A stretch of DNA of 64,000 nt from Leishmania donovani (taxonomy: Eukaryota; Euglenozoa; Kinetoplastea; Trypanosomatida; Trypanosomatidae). A program made the translations under genes and the position numbers. The DNA lies in NCBI RefSeq assembly GCF_000227135.1, contig NC_018243.1:1-64000 (forward strand), written 5' to 3'. This document shows positions 28,230-38,393 of the stretch, piece after piece. The notes under the pieces are model-generated. The model ran no database searches, was not told where the DNA came from, and saw only the letters and a list, made by a program, of their open reading frames with translations. Position 1 is the stretch's first letter. Each line of letters begins with the position of its first letter.

Positions 28230-30710
28230 TTACAGCTTCGCTGCCGTGCGGCTGTGGAGGACGTCAAGGCCACGCTTCGCCAGCTGATCCGCCTGCGCAA
28301 TGCTGCGAGAATCGGAGTAGCGCTTCGCATGCGGCGAAATCGTGCTAGACACGATGTCGGTAATGAGCATCGTGGCCTGCTGAAGGCAGAGGCTGGCCAG
28401 GTACACCTTGAAGATATCGTCGCGGCGGCGACGGTCGAGGTGCAGCATGTAGCCGCGCGCACTGCAGTACATCTCGAGGAGGTCGCTCGGAGACGGAAAG
28501 AGAATCTGGATGTCGTGTGATGCGTCACAGATGCCCTCGGGCTGCCTGAGGAAGCAGAACATCGACGCCGACGCGACGTCGACGAGCGGGTCGCCGAGTC
28601 GAGTGAACTTAAACTGCACCATGCCAATTAAATGCGGCGGGTACTTTGCACGGCCCTCCAGTGAGCGGTGCGTGAAGAGTACTGAGGATAGGTTGAAGTT
28701 GCCGTGCAGGGCGACGAGGCGGTCCGGCATTGGGATCATCTGGTGCGACAGCTGCGTCTGGTCAAAGCAGGCCAAAATGCCGCGCGACAGCTCCTCCACT
28801 GTGGCGGAGCGTAGCTGAACACCAAAGCGGCCAGCGGTGCCGCTCTTGGACAGCGCCAACTTGTACATCTCAATGCTTTCCTCCACCATGGCCAGCAGCG
28901 GGTGCTTGTGCCGCTTCGTGCGCCGCATCTCTTCCTCCGCCTGCTTCATGAAGGGCGGCAGCGGCGAATTATGCAGCACCGAGAGCACTGCAATCGCCTG
29001 CTTGTAGAACAGCTTGGGTCGGAGCTCCACATTGATCGACACACGTCGCAGAGAGTAAGGCCGGCGAATGCGCGGCTGAATCAGCTGCGAAATGGCGTTG
29101 ATGTTCTCACCGTCGCGGTATCGGCGGAGGAAGAAGCGACGTCCACACACAGCGTAGGAGTCGCAGTACAACAGGGGCGTTGGGATCTGCAGCCCCGGTG
29201 AAGTTTCGTAGAGGTGCGCCATTGTCTCGTACTCGCGGCGGATGTCGGCGGAACCGTAAGGAGACGGGCCGCGCGGCTGAATTCGCAAGATGTAGCTGCC
29301 GGTGCGCAGCGTCAGTCGGTACGACTCAAAGAAGCGGCTGCCTTCGACGTATTCGAAGAGGACGGGGCCGGCCGAAGTGGCCAGTCCCGGCTGTGTGCGC
29401 AGATTCATGTTTGCCTCTGGCCGCGGCGGGATCTTCAGGGGAAAGAGGTGAGGCAGATGCTGCGCGCAGTAGAAGAGAATACGCTCTTGGTCCTCCTCGT
29501 CCATGCGGTAGCGGTCCTTTTCGAGAGTGCTCACCGGCGAGCACAGATCGTTCGGTGGCGGTCCGACGAAGAGCAAATTGTTGCTGTAGTTATGCAGCTC
29601 CTCCGTCACCCACGAGGTGGGCCTGCCGTCTGGGGTCCTCGATGGCCTGAACATCGGGGCGATCTCTTTCTCTACGCCGGCCACTACCTCAGCCCAGAAA
29701 GGGTCTTTCTCCGCGACCATCTTCAAAGCACGCACAATGTCCTTGTACACGTCGCACGCGCCATCCTCAATCAGCAAGACGTCTGTGAACGGGTTGCCTG
29801 GCAGTTCGCGGGCCACCTCGCAGTGCGCCTCCACGTCGTCAAAGTAGAAGATGTTCGGCTTCATATCGTAGCGCAGTGCCTCGCCGGTGGGGACGCGGCT
29901 TGTGCGCACCTCCTCCAGCGCCTGCATGAAGATGTCAGGATACGGCTTGCGCTTGTGGGAGATGTAGCTCTGCACATATCCATCGAAGAGGCCCGTCACT
30001 TGGAAGCTGTTCTGGTAGGAGCCGGCGCTCTCGCCGTACTCGACGGGGCAGATGACCGGGTAGGCAAAGGAGACAGAGTCGGTCACCGAGTACTTCATGG
30101 CCGTCACCATACGTCGGTACTGCCCCTCGAACTCCCACGCGTTGCCGATGGCGAAGAGGCGAATCTCCTGCTGACTCTTGGTGCGCAGGTAGTGCAGCAG
30201 GTTCAGCACATTTTTGCGCGGCGAAACCTTCTCGATGGTGCACAAGAAGGCCTCAACATCCAGCAGCTCGCGGATGTGCACCTGCACGACAGGGTCGCAG
30301 AGGAGCGGGAAGCGCTTCTTGAGAGCATCGACCTTCTTGGGAAAGGCAATGTTCATAGCTTCCAGCTCCTCTGGGTTTTGCTTGGAGAGGGCGAGCAGCA
30401 TAAAATCGATCTCCTCCCTGAAAGCTGTGATGAACTCCAGCCGATTCAGCTCGCCCAGCTCCAGTCGCTCGAAGGCACCTTTCAACCCGCGCGTGCGCTC
30501 TGTGAACTTCGCCACGGTGAAGAAAAAGTTGCTGTACTTCTTCGCCAGAAACGGCACGGGCCGTTCCTGGATGCGCTTCACTATAATGTGCGAGCTAGCG
30601 CGCTCGAAGACGCACCGCATCATGTTCTCTGCAAGGCGCCGTGCAGCGGGGAACGGAGATGATGTCAGGACACCCTTCAGGTCCATCATGAGCACGACTT
30701 CTTCGGGCAT
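28230..30710 (-). CDS. HAD-like plus APH-like fusion protein with degenerate kinase site (ACAD10/11-like architecture)
   Basis: The 826-residue protein starts at the ATG at 30710 (MPEEVVLMMDLKGVL). Residues 1 to about 330 look like a HAD hydrolase: Asp10 in DLKGV, a cap-like helical insert, HKRKPYPDIF (motif III lysine) and FYFDDVEAH (motif IV), as in the N-terminal domain of ACAD10. The second Asp of DxD is Lys. After a linker, about 470-760 resembles the aminoglycoside-phosphotransferase-type kinase fused in ACAD10/ACAD11: TGSYILRIQPRGPSPYGSADI, then HGNFNLSS (669-676) and VQFKFTRLGDPLVDVA (698-713). The usual catalytic HGD is HGN, the metal-binding Asn is Ser, and the Asp of DWE is Gln. 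The kinase is therefore probably inactive. No acyl-CoA dehydrogenase part is present. Confidence 0.82.
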   Translation of the reverse strand: MPEEVVLMMDLKGVLTSSPFPAARRLAENMMRCVFERASSHIIVKRIQERPVPFLAKKYSNFFFTVAKFTERTRGLKGAFERLELGELNRLEFITAFREEIDFMLLALSKQNPEELEAMNIAFPKKVDALKKRFPLLCDPVVQVHIRELLDVEAFLCTIEKVSPRKNVLNLLHYLRTKSQQEIRLFAIGNAWEFEGQYRRMVTAMKYSVTDSVSFAYPVICPVEYGESAGSYQNSFQVTGLFDGYVQSYISHKRKPYPDIFMQALEEVRTSRVPTGEALRYDMKPNIFYFDDVEAHCEVARELPGNPFTDVLLIEDGACDVYKDIVRALKMVAEKDPFWAEVVAGVEKEIAPMFRPSRTPDGRPTSWVTEELHNYSNNLLFVGPPPNDLCSPVSTLEKDRYRMDEEDQERILFYCAQHLPHLFPLKIPPRPEANMNLRTQPGLATSAGPVLFEYVEGSRFFESYRLTLRTGSYILRIQPRGPSPYGSADIRREYETMAHLYETSPGLQIPTPLLYCDSYAVCGRRFFLRRYRDGENINAISQLIQPRIRRPYSLRRVSINVELRPKLFYKQAIAVLSVLHNSPLPPFMKQAEEEMRRTKRHKHPLLAMVEESIEMYKLALSKSGTAGRFGVQLRSATVEELSRGILACFDQTQLSHQMIPMPDRLVALHGNFNLSSVLFTHRSLEGRAKYPPHLIGMVQFKFTRLGDPLVDVASASMFCFLRQPEGICDASHDIQILFPSPSDLLEMYCSARGYMLHLDRRRRDDIFKVYLASLCLQQATMLITDIVSSTISPHAKRYSDSRSIAQADQLAKRGLDVLHSRTAAKL

Positions 30711-31529
30711 TTTGACCTTCCCTCGTCTTCGCGTTCGCTCGTTGTCGTGTATGTGGGGGGAGGGAGGGTGCGTGACTGCACGGTGGTGTTCGCACAACGT
30801 TCTCAGAGAAAGAGCCGGGGCTATCGACGATGACGGTGGACGCCCTGAGATAAGAAGCTACTAAAAAGCGCGCATGGGAGAAGAACGGAAGGGGGAGGTT
30901 AGTGGCGGGGTACACATGGATGTCACACCAACGTAAACAAGTATAGAGGTGCAGGGCCACACTGGAACTGGCGGGAGAGACCCCACTTGCGGTCATTCAA
31001 GCCGTGTGGTGACAACGAAGCGTGCACAGCAACTCTGCAGTTCTGGACAGCACTTCCCTCTCATCCGCCACGGGGGCTAGGCGCCACTTGTTCTCGGTTT
31101 CGCCTGTGTTTATGCACGTTGCCGTGTGTGCCTCGCGACAGCAGGCACGACAACCTCTGCTTCATATTGATCCACTGTCCCCTGTGAACCCTCAGTAAGA
31201 ACGCACACAGCGAGAGCGAGGCAGGCACACGGGCGAACCTGTCACATACGTTAAGCGAACAATCACCTCGCAGCGTTGGTTACCACGATTACCGCACTGA
31301 AGCCTAAAATGCAGGTGCGTATGTGTGTGTCTGTGTGTGTGGGGGGGGGGGTTATCGGTGATGACTGCCCTCTACACTTCTCCCTTCTTCACGGCAGGTG
31401 CACGCTGGCGTGTGCGGCAGAGGGAGGGAGAACAGTCCGCACCAAAGGAGCTCACAAAGACGAGTAGGGATCCGGGGTGATGCAGGAGAGGCGGCTTACG
31501 GACGGACAACACACGGAGGAGCAAAGGGT
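30711..31529. other. Intergenic region HAD-APH/unknown protein
   Basis: An 819-base spacer with a GT tract followed by an 11-base G run (31322-31351). No gene was seen. Confidence 0.6.
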
Positions 31530-33890
31530 TCAGAAAGAAAGCACCTTGGGTGGGGGCGCGTCACGGCGCACCACCTCCTGCATGCACGCCGCCACCACCT
31601 TAACCGGCTCGGGTAACGAGGCACACAGGCCATCCCACGCATCCGCCGAGTTCAGAAGCGCATCTGGCAGCGCCGGGTTGCTGAGCACGACGGCTAGACA
31701 CTCTGCAATGCACCGCGCCGTGAAGATACTGCGAAGGTTGGCGGGGGCCGAGGCACCAGTCTCCTCCCGTGCCACGTAGCGAGAGCATAAGACGCAAAGA
31801 GACTGCGCCTCCTCTGGACGGCAACGCGACGCGCAAGAGCCCACGCGCGGCGGGGAAGGGGAAGAAGCTGCTGTGCTGCCCTCAACGTGGTAGCAAAGGT
31901 GCGGAAAGAGCGAGAGAGCGGCATCTCGCCACAGTGTCATCGGAACGGCACCGCCGTACTCGCCGAACGCTAGCGCTTCAAGCCACGTCGTTGTCTCCTC
32001 GCTGGCCCGCAGCGCGGCCCCTGCCTCCAGATCAGGCACTTGCAGGACGCACAGCGCTCCTCGCATGACTACGCCGCGCAGGCGGCGCCACTCGCTTGAC
32101 TCCTTGAAACTTGTGTGCGCGGGCTCCGGCCATCGGCACAGGCAAAGTACCATCCGCCCCAGCGCCGCACGGTGCACAACAGAGCCGTAGGACAGTCGCG
32201 AGAGCAGCAGAAGAAATCGCAGCGCCGCCGACCGGCTCCCTCCGGCCGTCCCGCCATCTCCAAGCGCGGTGCAGTAGAGGTCGTCCATGTGCATCAGGTG
32301 CCCTGCATCAAGGACCTCGGACGCCCACGCAACCACATCGTCGGGACAGAGGTCATAATTGGGCACGTGGGTCAGCATGCGCAGACATGCACAAACGATG
32401 CGCCGCGCGCCCTCCTTCCGCGTCATGCTCGTGCCTTCAGTGCGATGAGAAAAGTGCAGCATAGCCGTAGCCGCCACAAGAATGTTCACGGCATCACCGC
32501 TCTCCGTCGGCGGGTTCTGCACGCCGTGCGGTGCCGCCGTTGCATCCAGGCAAACCGGCTTCGGTGCGGCATCCTGTCGCACCTGAGATGCCGCCTTCTG
32601 CGTTCTGGGCTGGGGGCGAGAGAGGCTCGCAATCACATGGCCACCGGGCGTCACACCCGTGATGGTCTCGAGCAGCTGCGTCACGTAATCGGCTGCGTGC
32701 TCCACCTGTACCTCGAGGCCGGAGACCGTGCCGAGAATAGGCACCTCATGCGCCTGCAGGCGCTTCAGCGAGGTTGCCCACGCAGCCAGGTGCGGTGGAT
32801 CGAGCCACTCCTGCGCGGCTGCGTGCCCGGCCGCGTCGGGTTCCGCAGCGACGTCGAGTGCGCGCTGCCTGGCAGCAGCGGAGATGCACTCAGCGTAGCG
32901 CACAAGAGTCTGGCTCTCAAGGACATCGTTCTCGGAGCACCGTCGCACAAACGGCAGCGTCGCGATGCTCAGGATTTCAATGAGTGCCTCCAACGACAAC
33001 TCCCCCGACGTGGCAGCCTTGAAGAGACGTCTACCCTCTGCCATGGGCTGCAGCACCACCGTGCGGAGGGCAGCGAAGACATCGTGTATTGCTGCTGCCT
33101 CGTCGCTGCCCTCGCTCGAGTCTTTGTTTGCCTCTTGCGGGCGCGCACACGCCACAGTCTCGATGAGGGGCTCGAGGTTCCGTGTCAGCAGAAACCAACC
33201 AAAGACACAAGCATCTAGCGTCACCGTCTCGCCCACTCGGGCATCGCGCAGGCGCTTATAGAGCTGCCACAGTGTCGCGCGGAAGTCAGCGGCCTGACGG
33301 TCGCGCCGCTGGAGGGAAGCGTTTCCTGCGTAGCGTGGGCTATGTAGAAGGCTCTGGAGGCGCTGCACCTCCTCTACGAGTTCCTGCAGACTCACCGCAG
33401 TCCACCCGTCCGATGGCGTGGATGAGTTCGCGGGAACGGTGGCCGCCTGCAGCGGGGTCGAGGCGTCCCTCGCGGCGAAGAAGTAGTCTGGGACGTCAAT
33501 CTGGGAGGCGGGCTCCGCAGGCTTTTGTGCTTTCGATATGCAACCCTCAGTGACGTCGACGAGAGCCGCCATGTGGCCAGTGCGCTCCGCCACGTGCTCT
33601 GCCGTCGTCTTTACCCGCTCCACCAGCGATAAGGTGCGCGACTTCTTCACCTTTTCCTCCAACGTGCGGCTCCAGCTAGTAGGATCGTACGTGAAGTGCT
33701 GGTGCGGACGAAACACATGATGTGCTGACCACCGAAAAGCGTTTTGGCGGTCCTGAATCTCCTGCGAGTAACTTCTGTCAGGACTGTGGTGGCGGTGAAT
33801 GCACCGTGCCCCACAACGGAGGGCCGCGGAAGTGCTCGGTAGGGAGCCAATGCCGCAGACCCGCCGTGGAAAGGTACGAGCAGCCCGCAT
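31530..33890 (-). CDS. Large unknown protein with probable mitochondrial presequence
   Basis: A 786-residue product from the ATG at 33890. The first 50 residues (MRAARTFPRRVCGIGSLP and on) are rich in Arg, Ala and Ser with no acidic residues, a good mitochondrial import signal. An upstream in-frame Met (33992) also gives an Arg-rich start. The body is alanine- and leucine-rich and mostly helical, with repeated Leu-containing helices (for example ALIEILSIATLPFVRR, AALRFLLLLSRLSYG, AALGRMVLCLCRW). This is compatible with a helical-repeat protein like those of kinetoplastid mitochondrial RNA processing, but no PPR or RAP signature could be confirmed. A central Pro/Gln/Ala-rich linker divides the protein. 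Function unknown. Confidence 0.75.
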   Translation of the reverse strand: MRAARTFPRRVCGIGSLPSTSAALRCGARCIHRHHSPDRSYSQEIQDRQNAFRWSAHHVFRPHQHFTYDPTSWSRTLEEKVKKSRTLSLVERVKTTAEHVAERTGHMAALVDVTEGCISKAQKPAEPASQIDVPDYFFAARDASTPLQAATVPANSSTPSDGWTAVSLQELVEEVQRLQSLLHSPRYAGNASLQRRDRQAADFRATLWQLYKRLRDARVGETVTLDACVFGWFLLTRNLEPLIETVACARPQEANKDSSEGSDEAAAIHDVFAALRTVVLQPMAEGRRLFKAATSGELSLEALIEILSIATLPFVRRCSENDVLESQTLVRYAECISAAARQRALDVAAEPDAAGHAAAQEWLDPPHLAAWATSLKRLQAHEVPILGTVSGLEVQVEHAADYVTQLLETITGVTPGGHVIASLSRPQPRTQKAASQVRQDAAPKPVCLDATAAPHGVQNPPTESGDAVNILVAATAMLHFSHRTEGTSMTRKEGARRIVCACLRMLTHVPNYDLCPDDVVAWASEVLDAGHLMHMDDLYCTALGDGGTAGGSRSAALRFLLLLSRLSYGSVVHRAALGRMVLCLCRWPEPAHTSFKESSEWRRLRGVVMRGALCVLQVPDLEAGAALRASEETTTWLEALAFGEYGGAVPMTLWRDAALSLFPHLCYHVEGSTAASSPSPPRVGSCASRCRPEEAQSLCVLCSRYVAREETGASAPANLRSIFTARCIAECLAVVLSNPALPDALLNSADAWDGLCASLPEPVKVVAACMQEVVRRDAPPPKVLSF

Positions 33891-34733
33891 GGCGCGGACA
33901 CGTGTGCGACGCGCGCGGCGGCCTCTCGAGCACCGTCGTGTCTTCGCAGTGGGCGCCCTCAGCAAGGAAGACAGAGGCGGAAACCGCCACAAGCCGTCGG
34001 GTGCCTATGCAGGTCGAGACGAGGGACTGTCGACCGACAGTAATGGGGAAACTGACAGAGTAACAAAGAGATGATACAATAGGAAGGAAGAGGTGGCGGC
34101 GATGTGCGGAGGACAGAGGAAGAAATCCGCCATTCGCTGAGGAAAGCGGGCTCTCCGTGCGTGGTGGCGCGTGCGATCCCTCGGCGGGAGAACACGATGC
34201 CACCAACGGCACGCTCCACCCGTCGCCTTTCCTCCGCGCTACGCCTGTCACCGAGACGTCAGCGGTTTTGCAAAGGCCTCACCTCAGAACGAGCCTGTAC
34301 GGGTGCGTGCTCGCCTGCCGCGCACTTTCAGGCGGCGTGTCAGGCGTCAGGGGGGGGGGAGGAGGGCGTTCCTCGCAGAGCGACAGGTCTCCATCTCGAT
34401 CCGGTGCCGCCTGCTGATTATGCGCTTCTTCTTTGTCCATTGTGTGTCATGGTGTACATGACGAGGTACACGATGCGTGCCGCTGAGCGGACACGTGCGC
34501 GTTGGCGCTACGCACGGGCAGGCGCGCGTCCGTGTGTGCGTCTGTGTGTAAGTACTTGTGTGACTCGCGTACAAACGGTGAGAGATAGAGGCACGTGCAC
34601 GCGTGCCAGCAACGCGTGAGACTCTCCCCCCCCCCACACACACACTCGCTAAGAGCAGCCGACGTGGTGGGCACCTCGGAGAACAGACACTCGTCAACGA
34701 GACCAGACCGCGACGGTTATACGTCGACGTCGT
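33891..34733. other. Intergenic region unknown mitochondrial protein/ECTFHP protein
   Basis: An 843-base spacer that includes a C run then CA repeat at about 34626-34646, resembling the C/CA junction of the dispersed repeat but without its core. No gene was seen. Confidence 0.6.
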
Positions 34734-35360
34734 TCACGTTTGGCGAAGACGCACCAGTGTGTCGTGCAGCGCTTGCATCTCGGCCTCGAACATGGCAAGT
34801 GCAGCCGCCCATTCCTCCGTGGGGGCATGGGAGCTTCGCTCCTCGCCATCGATAATGGTAGTGGAGGGGGTCGCGTGCGGTGCTGCGCCCGAGCTATCAC
34901 AGTCACGCGCAGGGCATCGACACGTTTGAGGCGAGAGACGCGGATGGAAAGTACACTCCTCCATTGCACTCTCAACTACCTGCAGCTTCAGTTTTCGCAG
35001 TCGCGCCAGTCGGTGTCGTTCACGCTCGGCGGTGCGGGAGAGAAATTCCCGCCAGTAACGCGGCAGTGCCGAAGTTAGCAATTGGATCGCTGTGGGCTCA
35101 TCTAACTGCACCGACGGCGCGCGCGGCGCTGCTGCCACTCCGTGCAAGGGTGCACGCCGCTTCGACATGCGCTTGGCGAGCAGCCCCATCGCGGGACGGT
35201 AGAGGTCCGCGGTTTCATCGGAGCACTGAGCCTTCATAGAAGCCTTTCGGTTCTGTCGTTGAGCATGCGCGTAGACAAAGAGCCGCTCTCCTGCCCGCTC
35301 CCCCACCGACTGTAGGTGCTGCTGCAGTGCACGGGAGAGGTCCGGTTTTGTGCTGCCCAT
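34734..35360 (-). CDS. Small basic protein with ECTFHP motif, function unknown
   Basis: The 208-residue protein begins at the ATG at 35360 (MGSTKPDLSRALQQHL). It has basic helical stretches (QRQNRKASMKAQC, RYWREFLSRTAERERHRLARLRKLKLQVVESAMEE) leading into ECTFHPRLSP. That motif, roughly CTFxPxI/L, recurs in many trypanosomatid flagellar and cytoskeletal proteins, by recollection. It ends with a helix (WAAALAMFEAEMQALHDTLVRLRQT) of coiled-coil type. A cytoskeletal role is only suggested. The in-frame extension to 35756 is Ser/Leu/Arg-rich leader with no homology evident. Confidence 0.7.
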   Translation of the reverse strand: MGSTKPDLSRALQQHLQSVGERAGERLFVYAHAQRQNRKASMKAQCSDETADLYRPAMGLLAKRMSKRRAPLHGVAAAPRAPSVQLDEPTAIQLLTSALPRYWREFLSRTAERERHRLARLRKLKLQVVESAMEECTFHPRLSPQTCRCPARDCDSSGAAPHATPSTTIIDGEERSSHAPTEEWAAALAMFEAEMQALHDTLVRLRQT

Positions 35361-36656
35361 CCCAGCCTCGTGCAGCACTCGTCGGCAAAGGAGGTGTTTC
35401 AGTGCCAGAGAAGGCGAGCGGCAGTTGAAGCAGCGCCGCCTGAGGGGAGCGGCTGCGCTTGGCAGTGAGGGACGGCGCTTCTCTCTCCACGGCAGCCCAC
35501 GTGTGCCGGTGCGTTCCAATAGCCACCTCCCCTCTCCCCCGTGAACGTGTGTGTTTTCGCTTCCTCGCGTGCTAACACGCCTGTGCTGTCGCCGGCCGTC
35601 ACCCGCCTGTTGTACGCACGCGCGGCCGTCGATCACAAGCGCGTCCCTCGTGAGGCTGAAGTCGAAAGAGAGAAAGCAAGAAAGTGGCGGACAGCAAGAC
35701 GCGCTGAGGTGAGTAGTGGCATGGAGAAGTAAAGAGATGGCGTCTCGCAGGCGCAATGCGGGGCATGCAGGTGCTTCCGTGATGGAGTTTGGATAGTCTA
35801 CGGTGCTGCATTGACGCCGCTACCGCTTTACATACAAGCCTCCTCGACACGCACCGCTGCGCTCGAGCCTCCTCCTCCCCCGCCCACTACTCTTCCCACC
35901 ATCATCCGCATGGCACCCCTTCCCCACCCCCAAGAAATGTCTGATCTTTACCTGAAGTTGTCGCTTCGAGTGTCCACACCGGGTGGAGTCAGCTGGAGAA
36001 GGTGCGCGCGGGGACATGAGAAAGACTGCGAGCAGCACCAACAAGGATGTGTTCAACAGAGACACAAGGCGTGCCACCCGCCAGCCTCACCCGCTTCCTC
36101 GCCCTCCCCGCCACCGTCACCAGTCGCTCCATGACTTCAGATGAATGCCGGCATGCAGGCAGCCTCGCCGATGTTGAGGGTGCGGTAATGCCAGCGAGAG
36201 GAGATGTAGACGAAGTTGTCATACCTGCAAGCGCACGTGTGCACCTCTGCCGCCCGTGCAGGTGTGTAGGTTGACAGGGCGGAACGAAACCACGCTCAGC
36301 GTCCTGTCGTTGGAATCACAGCACAGCTCGCTGAGCCACCAGCGCCGACGGTTGTGCAGCACCTCAGTGACGGCCGCACCTTGCGTGTGAAGGGGTACAC
36401 CAGCGCTGATGCCTGCAAAACCGAAGCTGAACGCTGGTTTTCGATGCGTGCGCACGAGCTTCGTAGAGGGTTCCCTCAGAGAGCCCATCTCTGCCCAAGT
36501 ACGGTGATGACGATCGCTGAAGCGATATCAACACAGGTTGCTGTGCGCCCTTCTTACCCGGTTGATGGGCAAACGTAGTTGTGAATGTGGTGTGGCATCG
36601 TTGTCTTTGGTGGCCGCGTACGAGTCACGACTGCAAGCCGGCGATGTGATCTCGTC

Positions 36657-36938
36657 TTAGCCATGTGGATCGAGGAGGGCGTGCTTCGGCACCGCCTCCT
36701 CTGAGCGGGGGTTGTGACTGCCGTGCGTCTCAGCAGGGTGTTCGATGAGCACCGGACAACCTTTCTCATAAACGCGAAAGAAGACTTTGGCGGTTAGCTC
36801 GCCGTACGCGACTCCATCGATGTTGCACTCCCCTGACTTCGAACCCGTGTGCACCGGCGATGCGTCCTTACTCCGGCGGTACGCTGGGAGACCGCACCGC
36901 CTTGTGTATATACCGCTCGCAGCGTCGACGGACGACAC
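36657..36938 (-). pseudogene. Possible coding relic
   Basis: A 93-residue ORF contains a stretch (KSGECNIDGVAYGELTAKV and FFRVYEKGCPVLIEHPAE) whose mixed, non-repetitive composition is unlike the biased random ORFs around it. It has no credible start context and ends abruptly. A nearby minus-strand ORF (36219-36488) contains a similarly protein-like segment (EVLHNRRRWWLSELCCDSND). These could be exhausted pieces of one former gene. No family recognised. Confidence 0.25.
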
Positions 36939-37930
36939 TCCAGCTCAGATGATTGGTGCCCCGACCGGTAGCACAGGCCAACCAGGAGCAGTGTCGGGGG
37001 TGGCCGCGCATAGTCGTCCCACCACCACCACCGCCACACCCAATCACCCGGGGCAATGATGCACCTTGCACAAGAGGAGCGTGGGCTGAAAAGAGGAGGT
37101 TCCAAGCAATCTACTGCTTGAGGGAGTCATCACCGCAGAGTGCGGCGTTGAGAGAGAAGACACGCAAACCAGCGATCTCCTCACTGCCTTCGCTGTGAAT
37201 GCTGCGGCGCTCATGCGATGCAGAGTGGAAGAATGCGGTGCGTGGAGGCCGTCCGACAGCTGCCGTGTCTGTTGGCCGTCGCAGGGGCAGAGATGAACGA
37301 ATGAACATCACAACCGCATACCTGATCAGAGAGCCACGGAGGGGCCGGCAGAGGTTGGGCTCTTCACGCGAGGAGCCGCAAGACGACAGGTGACGGGGTT
37401 AGGTTCGCACAGTGGGCGGAGTGAGAGAGAGTGAGTGAGTCAGCGAAAGAAAAGATGGGGGCGGTATCATGCCGGCATGCGCTCGCAGCGTGGGCACGGA
37501 CACCGCGAGATGTGGAGATGGTGAGAGAAAAGAAGAAGGCCAAAGGGCGCCGTGGGCCCCTGCGTGTATTCCGTGGCCCCTTGTCTCTCCCTTGAGCCCC
37601 TCCTCTACCATGCAGCACCGCTCTCGAAGAGCGGAGAGGGCGCTGCAGAACGTAGACGCTATGCAGCCACCTGCATCAGAAGGCGCCGGTGCGACGCCCC
37701 AACAGTTGCACGAGGGGCCATAACCACGCGCACACACATTCACAGCCCAATTCGACACACCACACATATCTGTGCCTGCTTTGCAGGCCATGTGCCGCTC
37801 GGTTGATGTCTGCGGAAGCCATACTTCATGAGATGGAAAGCCCGTCACCGTGCTCCTTTACAGATGCGTTAAGAAGAGGAAGGAGCGACATACAGAGTCT
37901 GGCCAAAGAGGAGATACGACAAGAGAAAGG

Positions 37931-37989
37931 CACACACACACGCACACGCAAACGCACACAGAGTTGACGTGTGTGTGTGTGTGTGTGTG
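37931..37989. repeat. CA tract followed by GT tract, potential hairpin
   Basis: A CA-rich run (37931-37960) is followed, after a short spacer, by (GT)n at 37969-37989. Because the two tracts are complementary, either strand could fold on itself into a long imperfect hairpin. It lies about 400 bases 3' of the eIF1A stop. Confidence 0.8.
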
Positions 37990-38393
37990 ATAGAGGGAGT
38001 GAGGAACACGACTCTATCAGCGCAGACGCATACACCGAGAGACAAAAAAAAAGGAACAAGTTAGTCTTCAGAAACGAAGGAACGGGGCACCGTGACAAGA
38101 GCCGCAACAGAGGGAGAGGCAACGAAGGAACGCCAGCGCGTAAACGAACCACCGACATACACGAACATGACGAGAGAGACACGTGATAAAAGGGCTCCGT
38201 GCAAGGAAGAAAGGCCCTCCCTCCCCTCCTAACCCTCCACACACGCACACACATACATCCATACAAGCATGAGCCCACGCAAGCATGTCTCTGTGTGGGG
38301 TGTGTGTAGAGGAGGAGAGAGGGAGGGGCCTCTTCTTCGTTTCTGGCATTGTTTGACTCATTTCTTCAGTCTCCCTTTGAGGTCACAGCAATT

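Larger units (their letters stand above)
35361..38393. other. 3-kb region between eIF1A and ECTFHP protein, no confident gene
   Basis: This is the largest gap in the window. It must contain the eIF1A 3' UTR, an exceptionally long one if no gene intervenes. Two or three short minus-strand ORFs (36219-36488 and 36657-36938) have balanced, protein-like composition, and could be remnants of a lost gene. A CA/GT hairpin occupies 37931-37989. I cannot support a functional gene here. Confidence 0.5.

Noticed and set aside
29214..30662. Plus-strand ORF of 482 residues opposite the HAD-APH gene
   Set aside because: Shadow frame of a recognisable minus-strand protein; composition follows the reverse complement of its codons.
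34626..34646. C run followed by CA repeat as a fifth copy of the dispersed repeat
   Set aside because: It shares only the simple-sequence junction; the conserved core beginning CAGCAGTAGGCAG is absent.
37399..37848. Minus-strand ORF of 149 residues in the gap behind eIF1A
   Set aside because: Cys/Ser/Pro-rich composition with simple-sequence derived Leu/Ser/Thr tail; no support as a gene.
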